Shown here: positions 56,049-64,000 of the stretch, piece by piece
Layout of the letters: each line of letters opens with the position of its first letter
Numbering within the stretch: the stretch's first letter is position 1
From: Megaleporinus macrocephalus
Lineage: Eukaryota; Chordata; Actinopteri; Characiformes; Anostomidae
DNA: 64,000 bases
NCBI GenBank assembly: GCA_021613375.1
Contig: CM038714.1
Location: forward strand, 42,481,123 to 42,545,122
Direction of reading: 5' to 3'
The notes under the pieces: model-generated
The model's input: only the letters and a program-made list of their open reading frames with translations
Database searches by the model: none
What the model was told of the DNA's origin: nothing
Translations under genes and position numbers: made by a program

Positions 56049-56305
56049 CTAACCCATTAAAAAAACGTTCTGACGCTGTGTAAAATGCAAATAAATGTAA
56101 ATAAAGAAATTGAAAGTGAGAACCTTTAACATTCCATGAAAATGATTAAGTCATTTAGAACTTGGCAGCAATGTCTCTCAAAAAAGTTGGAACGTGGGCT
56201 GGAAAAGTAAGTGGTACTAATAAAAACATGACAGGGCATAAAAAGAGCATTCTAGAGAGCCAGAGTCTCTCAGAAGCAAAGGAGAGCAGAGTTCTGCCAA
56301 AAAGA
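56049..56305 (+). mobile_element. 5' leader of a Tc1-like transposon (left part)
   Basis: From a TA at about 56047: CTAACCCATTAAAAAAACGT, GCTGTGTAAAATGCAAATAA, AAAGTTGGAACGTGGGCTGG and AGAGCCAGAGTCTCTCAGAA. This is the leader of a fish Tc1-like family whose normal end is ACAACCCCAATTCCAAAAAA. It breaks off where the transposase start is expected. The coding remnant resumes at about 56878. Confidence 0.72.
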
Positions 56306-56385
56306 CTCCAGTAGAGGAGTAGAGGAATGTAAACCAAAGTTTATTCTTTGATAAGGTGTTCAATTGAGAGGTTAGTAATTGTAGG

Positions 56386-56858
56386 ACATAAAGAAACTTG
56401 TCTTTGGCGTAAGCCCAGTCCTAGGCCCAGGTTTTTTAAGCAAGCAGACGCTCACAGATCCTGCTGGATATGTACAGTAAAGGCGAGGCCATCTGTTGGT
56501 CCCAACTGGTGGTGGTGGGGAGGAGGGTGGAGCGTGTAGAAACGTCCACACCTGAAGGCAGCAAAGAGGGAGCGCAAGTCGAATCCTTTTAAATACAGGT
56601 GGCAGCCTGCGATTGGTTGGAACAATGAATGAAAGAGTGTCGAAGCATTGGAGTCTTCCTGGCAGAACTGGGACATAAAGAAACAGTCTTTGGCGTAAGC
56701 CCAGTCCTAGGCCCAGGTTTTTAAGCATGCAGACGCTCGCAGATCCTGCTGAATATGTACATAAAGTTCTATATGTACCTGTTGGTCCCAGCAGCCTGCG
56801 ATTGGTTGGAATAATGAATGAAAGAGTGTCGAAGTTTTGGAGTCTTCTTAAAGCTAAA
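56386..56858 (+). repeat. Imperfect tandem duplication inside a Tc1 relic
   Basis: Unit 1 (about 56386-56668) and unit 2 (about 56669-56858) share GGACATAAAGAAAC, GTCTTTGGCGTAAGCCCAGT, CCTAGGCCCAGGTTTTT, CAGATCCTGCTG and CAGCCTGCGATTGGTTGGAA. Unit 2 lacks roughly 90 bases of unit 1. The 180-codon minus frame (56372-56914) reads through both units and so shows an internal repeat. It is not a recognised protein. Confidence 0.8.
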
Positions 56859-56877
56859 GCTTTAATTCCTGGAAACA

Positions 56878-57225
56878 CAAATGTTAAAGCTGTATCGTGC
56901 AAAGAAGAATCCATATGTCAAGACGTTTCAGAAACACTGTTGTCCTCTTGAAGCCAAAGCTCATTTAAACTGGATTGAAGCGAAACGGAAAACTGTTCTG
57001 TGGTCACATGAAAATTTGTAATTCTTTTCGGAAACCAAGGGCACCGTGTCCTGCGGACTCAAGAGTAGAGGGACCATCCAGCTTGTTATCAGAGCACAGT
57101 TCTAAAGCTTGCATCTCTGATGGGATGGGGTTCCAATGCCTATGGCGTGGCCAGCTAACACATCTGGAAAGGCACTATCACTGCTGAACAGTATATAGAG
57201 GAAACGTTTACGTTTAACCAACAGT
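56878..57225 (+). pseudogene. Tc1-like transposase fragment (right part)
   Basis: Plus-strand text AKAHLNWIEAKRKTVLWSHE is the start of the DDE domain of the family whose leader lies at 56049. Where the first catalytic Asp should follow WS there is His (WSHE). Further text (TKGTVSCGLK; ALSLLNSI) tracks the family with stops and shifts. The DNA-binding domain and later catalytic motifs are missing. Dead. Confidence 0.75.
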
Positions 57226-58030
57226 TCTATATCAGAAGTTCTTTTCCTAGAACTGTGCGTCCAAGTCCAGCTCTGTCCTTGTAAGGGTTTACGGTCAGAT
57301 TTCAGTTAATGGATCATTTCACAGATAAAAGATTATTCAACAATACTCAAGCTGAATTTTACAAGTGCACCCTTGTGTGATATTTTATGACTTACTCTCT
57401 CCTCTGCACCTGTATTCGGGCCGTTACGCCGGGGCACGCAGGACTAGGTGAGTTGTCTCTTTGTTACTGTCGTGATTTATCCCGTATTTGGCTAACCCTG
57501 CACTGAACCTGCCTATTGGGACTCATCCTGCACATATGCGCAGTGCTCCGTAACTCTGTGACCCGCTGCCGACTCCACATGCTTCTCCCAGCTTTCGAAA
57601 CAGGCCACTCTGGGGCAATGAAAAACAGTCCCCACCAGAGGCTCCTGTTTCCCTGAGCCGAGCACATTCCCTCTCAGCTTTTTCCGTGTCTGCCGTGTGT
57701 GGGTCAAATCCCGATCACAATGCAATGTGCTGTCGTAATCGCTGAGGAAGGTGTTTGCGGTTTCTGTGCGATTCAAACGAACGTTTATGAGGCTCGTCTG
57801 GCAGCCAGAGGTGGGACACCCCCCAACTCCCCCCCCCCCCCCCCCCCACCCGCCGTTTTAGGTTTGCTTTCGAGTTGTTCGGGCCGCACTCACTTTCAGC
57901 AAGAGCCAACTTGAACTCGCACTCTACTGAGTGAGTCTTGATTTATTCATAACCCAGAGAGACCTGTCTGTGCTTCAAATGGTATTCAGTTCACATTACT
58001 GCTGTATATGCATTCACATCTGAAGAGCGT
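57226..58030. other. Unassigned GC-richer stretch with poly-C
   Basis: Poly-C of 19 bases at 57829-57847. Several overlapping frames (57464-57914) on both strands are unrecognised, and the poly-C gives their Pro or Gly runs. The sequence around 57420-57720 looks single-copy. Confidence 0.4.
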
Positions 58031-58425
58031 ACCCACCAAGCTAAGCAAACTCCTTATAATGCACGACATGGGTCAAACCTGACCTGCATTTGTGTTATTG
58101 TATGTATTGTTGAGTATCTCTTTGGTTTTTCTTTTGAAATCTGTTTATTTCATTATTTAATCTTCCATGTATTCATTAAATATCTTGTTTTTAACCTTAA
58201 ATTATTAGTTTCATTCGTATTCATTTACTACATGAAGAAAAATAGTTTTTGTAAATATGTTCCTGACTCCAATCAAATCCCATAGTGATCACATAAGGGT
58301 TAATTGTAGTTTTAGAAGGACAATGTATACAAAAATTGTCTTTTTATCAAAAAGAAATGAATAAATAAAACTGAAATCAGGATTTATGATGATCAAAAAC
58401 AAGTAAATTGAGCAATTCATGGAAT
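58031..58425 (+). mobile_element. Diverged relative of the piggyBac-type MITE
   Basis: Follows the interior of 25093-25486: CAAGCTAAGCAAACTCC, ATGCACGACATGGGTCAAAC, TTGAGTATCTCTTTGG, TTTTGTAAATATGTTCCTGACTCC split over two words, and CATAAGGGTTAATTG. Neither inverted end nor TTAA duplication survives, so it is a much older copy or has lost its ends. Confidence 0.65.
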
Positions 58426-58494
58426 TCCAGCCACAATCAGGATAGCAGGCATGTCATCACTATCCAACATCCACATTGTAGGTAGATTAGGTAT

Positions 58495-58640
58495 GTCATC
58501 GCTGTCCAAAGAAAAACTAGTGTCTCCAAAATTGCAACAGGAGAGGCCAAAAACTTTCTTTACTTTCAATGTCAATGGAACCAGAAGTTTCAGAAGAGCA
58601 TTTCTATTGGTCCATTCCATTTCCACACAATGTAAACAGC
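58495..58640 (-). mobile_element. Copy of the GACCACCC-type Tc1 derivative
   Basis: GCTGTCCAAAGAAAAACTAG, GTCTCCAAAATTGCAACAGG, AATGTCAATGGAACCAGAAG and GCATTTCTATTGGTCCATTC follow the inverted family order. Confidence 0.65.
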
Positions 58641-59630
58641 AACTGATGCAAATGGAAAGGACAAATTAAAAAAAAGGCATGATATGTATTTTGAATAAGG
58701 CTTACTCTTCATTTTAGTGTGCTTTGAACGATGAAATTAATTTATTGAAAAGATATACAAAAACAAATCTCAGTCAGGTCACAGGTTGTGAACAAATGGT
58801 TAATTTCAATAGAGCCTCAAAACGTAGGGGAGGAAAAATTAAGTACTATTTCTAGCATCCAGCCCTACAACCACCATCCACATTATTAGAAAGCTTAGCG
58901 CTCCTCAATATGTAAACACACGGTAGTTTTGCAGGGCCATGCGTGACCACACAGTTTCTCATTGCACATTCACTTCACAAAGCTCACGATCAGCTTATCC
59001 CTATCAAAACCCTCGTCCATTCAGCTAGTCTCCATCAAAACAATCATAACTCTCTTTTTCTGACTTAATCGAGAAGGTATGTGATTATCTTAACCTACTT
59101 AAACACAAATTCAACTAGATTTTAGAGAAAGAGAAAGATTTTGTGATGCTAACAGGGTTTTATTTTGTTGTGGTTATAATGTTTTGCTGGTGTTCATTTG
59201 CATTTGAGTTATAAATAGGTAACCTTTTAAATTAGACATCCACATTGGACATCCCCAGTGCATAGACTTTCAGAAAATATTGCCTAAATCTGTTTAAACG
59301 TTAGCGGACACCTGCTCATCAAACCCACTGTTTCTTCTGAAATCAAATATATTAATATAGAGTTTCAATAGAAATGAGTATCACCATTGTGGTGGTTATT
59401 TGGGAGCATAACAGAACTATATTATAATTTGTTCATTATATAATAAAAAAGAGTGACTGCAATATAAAATGAGTGTATGACTGCCTGCCAACAACACCAT
59501 ACTGTAAAGGAACTGTGTTTCTTGATGGAAAAGCCGTTGATCTTGATTATTTCTGATAATAAATGATTAAATTCAAAAGTTGTCTGCTTTTTTTATTATA
59601 TTTTATGCTGATTTGATAAAAGCAGGGTCT
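58641..59630. other. Unassigned AT-rich stretch
   Basis: No recognised gene. 59220-59350 has a dispersed-repeat feel (GACATCCCCAGTGCATAGAC; AATATTGCCTAAATCTG) but I cannot name it. Confidence 0.35.
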
Positions 59631-59715
59631 TGCATTACAGTGATTTTATCACAGAGAAGATGGTTTTACTCATGTCATGCCTAAATCCTTTACTCTGATA
59701 AATCACTGTAATGCA
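59631..59715. ncRNA. miRNA-sized hairpin, function unknown
   Basis: Arm 59631-59656 (TGCATTACAGTGATTTTATC and six more) pairs with 59693-59715 over about 22 base pairs with two bulges, leaving a 36-base loop. The size fits a pre-miRNA, but no known miRNA seed is recognised and the arms could be the ends of a small MITE. Listed as a structure, not a proven RNA gene. Confidence 0.25.
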
Positions 59716-61261
59716 CAGCCTCTTGTAGCTTTAGCTTTATATTGTGGCTTTAAGGATTTTTCCAAAAGTGCTTGTGCATAATTATGTAGCAGAAAGGTCC
59801 TTATCTCAAATGAAAAGTATAAAATAAATAACTAGGAACCTACATGTGCCAGAAAAGAATTCACCTAGTGTGTAAACACTGAATGGTGGCATTCTTGTAC
59901 ATTTTGGCTGCTGCAGGGATGTTTAGGAGAGTGTTATGTTACTGGACACAGGGCACCATTGCTCTCACAACCGGGGCATCAGAGGTTCTTGATCTGGGCC
60001 TGGTGTTATAATTGTATTAGCACTCGTTTGTTTTAACACTCTCAGGTTAACAACATCATATGCAACACTGAAGGAAGTTTTAAACCAAAGAATAAATAGA
60101 GACTAGTCAGAAACACAGCCTCTGATTGGTTGACAGACTCAACCCAAGGCATCAGAGGACGCTAACAGCCATGCCAGCAATAATTCTTTTTTTGCATGGA
60201 GAAATGGACACATAGCCACAGAGAATGTTTAGTGTGCAATGTATCATCATGGCTATGTGTTTCAAGGTCTCCAAAAAGACAGACTTATAAAGCTTCTAAA
60301 AGAGATGCAATCACACCCAGTCCCTCGACACCAAAACTACACCACCCTTCTGGGAAAAAACGCAAATTATTCTCTAGCCGGCAGCGTTCTTGAGATTTAT
60401 TCTTTTATGGACAATGCCCTTTGATGTTGCATGCATCATTAAACCTAAGTAGTTAAACATAATTAAGGAATACAGACGTTTAGATCAAAATATTTTAAAG
60501 TCCTAGTCAGTTCTAAGGTCAAAATTTGTTCAGGACTGTTTCTTTATACCAGTTCTGTTCACATAGTTGAATTTATAGTTTATAGTTGTTTATTTCTAAA
60601 TCTGTTGGTCATGCAGTGCTTAGCTATGCTGGATGATCTATAGCACCTGATTAACTCAATTCAACTTTTCTTGATGTCTTAGTGGATTTAAAATGTATAT
60701 ATTCTATTTTACATTGATCTCTGGAAAAGCTCAACAACATGACCTTTCATTTGTGCTCTAGCTTTGTTGACATTTTAATCCTCTTCTTCATTTTTCTCTT
60801 CTTCTAACATCTTCTCCTTGGCATCATCTCCACCATCCTTTTCTGCTTTGCGGTGAATTTGCTGTGACTACTTCTTCACCTCAACTCCTCAAAACCTTTC
60901 CATTGGATCGCGGCCTGAATTTCTGCTCTTACAATTGCCAGAACTCCAGGCTCTTGGAGAAAGCTCTCCTGATGTCTGGCCTACTTCGACCATTCGTTTT
61001 GTTCCGTGACGGTTTTCCTCAATGACGTTCCATGTCTCAGATCATCCATCTTCTATTTGGAGCGGATCTGATGACACCTGTGTGCTTGACCCAAAGTTTG
61101 TAGCTTGTCTTCCTATGGAACAGTTGAGCAGTGACTCAACAATGGAATCATTTTGTCCCTCATGGCAGCTTTCCACATCTGATGCCTTGGCCTGTCTAAG
61201 TCTACTGACTAGACGTCACATCAGCAACAGTTTGTCAATAGTTTATCATGCGTAATCTATA
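59716..61261. other. Unassigned stretch
   Basis: CT/TTC-rich at 60770-60840. A 77-codon plus frame (61022-61255) is Ser-rich and unrecognised. Frames at 60196-60424 are unrecognised. No gene supported. Confidence 0.4.
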
Positions 61262-61265
61262 ATGA

Positions 61266-61690
61266 AATGTCCAAAAGTATCCAGACAGCTCTTCTCGTTG
61301 ACGAATTCAGGTGTACAAATAGCTGAAAAAGGTTTAGTTGTATACTGTCCACAGAGCAGCATTGCCATTGGAATTGAGCAGGCACATATGAGTTCACCAT
61401 GAGCTTCACTAGAGAGATATGAAGCACCTTAACAAAGGGCTGTGGGGCAGTAGTACTGCTCTTCCTTGATTGATGGAGCTTCATTTATTACCTTTGGGAT
61501 GAGCTGGAGTGGCAGTAATGATCAAGAAGTAATCATCCAACATCAGCAGCTGACCTCACTAATATCAAATAATAAATCCTCACTGCAATACTGTAAAGCC
61601 TTCCCAAGAGAGTAAAGACTGTAACAGTACAAATATCTAATAAACCAATAAACATTGGATAAGCAGGTGTCTACGGATAGGATAAGCATA
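61266..61690 (+). pseudogene. Tc1-like transposon relic (GTCCAAAAGTAT end)
   Basis: Starts with the family end TGTCCAAAAGTATCCAGACA, then jumps to the transposase C-terminus: FGMSWSG at about 61494 in place of WDELE, and CKAFPREWRL near 61590-61630 in place of VESLPRRVEA. Finally a decayed right end GCAGGTGTCTACGGATA. Internally deleted and full of stops. The same broad family as the relic at 22360-22930. Confidence 0.65.
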
Positions 61691-61959
61691 GTCCTGGAAA
61701 GAATTATTCAACTTATGTGATATAACTTCTATAAAATAAGATCTCAAATAATTGAGCAATATTATGCTGGCATAACCTCATTCTCTTAGTCTTTTGGTGG
61801 AAAAGGGCACATGATCATTATTTGATATGGTCTTTAATGCCCCAAAGTCTGTTAGTTTTGGCAAAACATTTTGATCATTTGTACTGATCTGCCATGAAAA
61901 TCTACCAAGCATTTTCAGACATTTCTGATTGTCTCATTATTATCTAAACACAATCTATT
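61691..61959. other. Unassigned AT-rich sequence
   Basis: No recognised features. Confidence 0.35.
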
Positions 61960-62690
61960 TGAACTAATAACTCACAAATAGCATCGAGCATACATGAAAT
62001 TGTACTTTTCATGAATTTTATTGAGCATATTGAGTAGCATCCACAATGCAGGCCAAAAGAGTCAGTGAACCTCTGTATTAATAACTTCTCCAAGAGCTTA
62101 TTGGCAAAAGGTGTTTCAATTAATAAGATAAGATTATAAGTGTGAGTTTCACCATGAGTTTAACAAAGGCATCACGCAAAGCCTTCTCAAGAAGGCTCAG
62201 TGTGAACCATGTCTCGATGCAACCACTTTCGTAAGACCTTAGAAGACGCATTATAGAGACGTATGAACCTCAAAAGTCTACAAAAGCATTGCCACATGGT
62301 CTACTACAGTCTATGGTTAGACATATTTTCTACAAAATTTCAGAACTGATACTGCACCCGTTTAAGATCACGTTAAGGGTATATTTGTACATCCTAGGTT
62401 TATAGCAAAATACCTACAAAAGACTCTACAAACTGCAAAAACCTTAGTTCATGAGTCCACTAATAGAAAAACACTGAACAGTGTCCATGGAAGGCCATCA
62501 CGAGGGAAGCTGCTGCTGTCAAAAAAAAATTGTGGTCCATCTAACGTTTGCTCAAGACCACCTGGATGTTCCACCATGCTTGTGGAAAAAATGTTCTATG
62601 AACAGACAAAAGTACAGCTCAATCAAGATCGAGACTGGGACACATTGAGTCCCAGTAGAGAACAAGACTGTTAGTAGTACCGTTGACTCA
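61960..62690 (+). pseudogene. Tc1-like transposon relic, leader to mid-transposase
   Basis: The leader block AGTCAGTGAACCTCTGTATT and AGCTTATTGGCAAAAGGTGT is followed by DNA-binding-domain remnants around 62200-62350 and by LNSVHGRPSRGKLLLSKKN near 62473-62530. After that DNA matching the LDVP segment (GGATGTTCCACCATGC) comes before the catalytic core. Stops and frameshifts throughout. It ends before the catalytic motifs are complete. Confidence 0.7.
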
Positions 62691-64000
62691 AGAACGAGTC
62701 TTAAACAAGCTATTGTTTTTTTTTTGTCCCAAAACATAAAAAATGAAAAGTTCTATTAATTTGTAGCTAATTGGACATTCATTAATATTCATTTTACATG
62801 ATATACTACTACATGACCTCCAGCACTCTGTAGCTTCCAAATCAGAGTCAGAGTGCTAAGACTTTGTATTGTGAAAGGCTGTAATACACGGTCTGGCCTG
62901 AACCAGAAGTTTATGTCTTGTTTGAATTCTGTTTGATTTGAGACTGAACATTGTGGGATAATTAGCAGTAAAGATATTTTGCATTGCAGTAAAACATGTT
63001 TTTGTGTAGTTTGTGTAATTAATTAAATAAATAAACAATATACAAGGTAATTAAGTAAATGTAGGCTATTAACTATGACTGTTGTAGGGAGATGTTATCA
63101 ATATTGCACTGCCACATAAAATAATAAAATATAGCTTAAAGCAGCAGAAAATAGCCAAATATTAAGTAATTAATGATGTTCCCTCAACAGATTTGCAAAC
63201 AGTGTAATGTGAACAGTAACTGTTCTTTTAAATGATGGTAACATTGTCTAGTAATAAGTGGCCTGAGACACAAGAACATTGTGCCACTGTACCACTTAAG
63301 GTGGAACGGGAGAATTCAAAAAAGGAGCTGGCACATAAGCCAACATGAGCTTTGTGTGATTTAGGCTATCAAAATATCTTACCTACTGTTTCATGTGATG
63401 CTCTACATGTAAATGTTACAGTAATCTTTTTATGAGCCGTTGGATGTATTTATGGACAAGGTGGTGTTAGTACAATTCGTCAGAACACTGTTTAATGCTT
63501 GTGCAGCAGATAGGGATGAGCTTAACCATGTAGATAATCTTCCCTACTAAATGTACAGTTCTAAATATAATAAACTGAGACAAACGATGACTTACAGTGT
63601 CATGCACGCATACAGGTTATAAAATTTAGAAATACTGAGGTTCAGGCTCATTTCTGAAGAACGTTAAGCTTTTTTAAAACTTAATTAAATTTGTGTACCA
63701 GTTTTGCAGGGACGCACAGCAGTGCTTTGTTAAGAGTCAGTTATCATTTACTCATACGTGTGTCACTAGAGCAGTAATAATTATATTTCATTAATGTCTG
63801 CATCTTTGTGGTTGGCTTATCATTTTGACTTTAACTAGTCAGTTTACTGATGCTTGGCTGAAAATATGTTTCGGTTTATGAGCAAATATCAAGTATTTTA
63901 TTGCCCTTACTTTATTTTTAAGTGTTATGAGTGTCTGTGAATAGTAAACTGTTAAAGAGACTCTGTAAAGCTGCTGTGCTTTTTCAGTTGTTTAGTTGTT
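62691..64000. other. Unassigned AT-rich stretch to window end
   Basis: No gene or clear element. Short (AAAT)-like patch near 63018-63034. Open frames on the minus strand (62552-63038) are unrecognised. Confidence 0.4.

Noticed and set aside
56372..56914. 180-codon minus-strand frame as a gene
   Set aside because: It spans a tandem duplication inside a transposon relic and repeats itself internally. No domain recognised.
60770..61255. Ser-rich 77-codon frame with upstream CT-rich tract as a terminal exon
   Set aside because: The tract resembles a pyrimidine stretch, but I see no matching downstream donor or homologous protein.

Overview
This is a gene-poor vertebrate window, almost certainly from a teleost fish and probably an otophysan (characin, catfish, carp or knifefish group). 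The evidence is eukaryotic and repeat-based: many decayed Tc1/mariner-like transposons of several fish families, non-autonomous hAT elements with 8-bp target duplications, a piggyBac-type MITE flanked by TTAA, tRNA-derived SINE pieces resembling zebrafish DANA, LINE 3' ends, long (AT)n, (GA)n, (GATA)n and minisatellite arrays, and AT-rich single-copy DNA between them. I find no convincing host protein-coding exon, tRNA, rRNA, CRISPR array or operon. The open frames longer than 60 codons lie in transposase relics or tandem arrays, or look like chance frames.

Layout. Bases 1-4800 hold the most striking structure. A 552-bp block (A, 373-924 and 1610-2161) and a 692-bp block (B, 922-1613 and 3850-4541) each occur twice, almost without change, in the order A-B-A'-unique-B'. 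The joins share 3 and 4 bp. From 4.8 to 17 kb come a Tc1 relic (5636-6085), GA-rich repeats, a 98-bp hairpin (10220-10317), a 36-bp minisatellite that stays open on the minus strand (11940-12872), a pure (GATA)35 array and an LTR-like segment carrying a 12-bp tandem array. From 17 to 26 kb there are hAT elements (17571-18072, 23415-23972), a MITE present twice (near 20.0 and 22.5 kb), a broken Tc1 relic and a complete piggyBac-type MITE (25093-25486).

From 26 to 38 kb: single-copy sequence at 26.8-27.3 kb, a LINE end beside a Tc1 relic and a SINE head, a large Tc1 relic at 29260-29890, dispersed fish repeats and LINE tails. From 38 to 54 kb: MITEs, AT arrays, two stretches that look like conserved non-coding DNA (47440-48720, 51211-52530), and a hAT element with a perfect 8-bp duplication (50239-50976). 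From 54 to 64 kb: a poly-A tract followed by a perfect 30-bp palindrome, a Tc1 relic interrupted by a tandemly duplicated block (56.0-57.2 kb), a second relative of the piggyBac-type MITE, a miRNA-sized hairpin (59631-59715) and two more Tc1 relics.

Nothing here acts as a gene pathway. The window is best read as intergenic or large-intron DNA in which successive transposon waves were inserted, deleted and nested, with some islands that may be regulatory. Family names come from recognition of the sequence, not from a database search.
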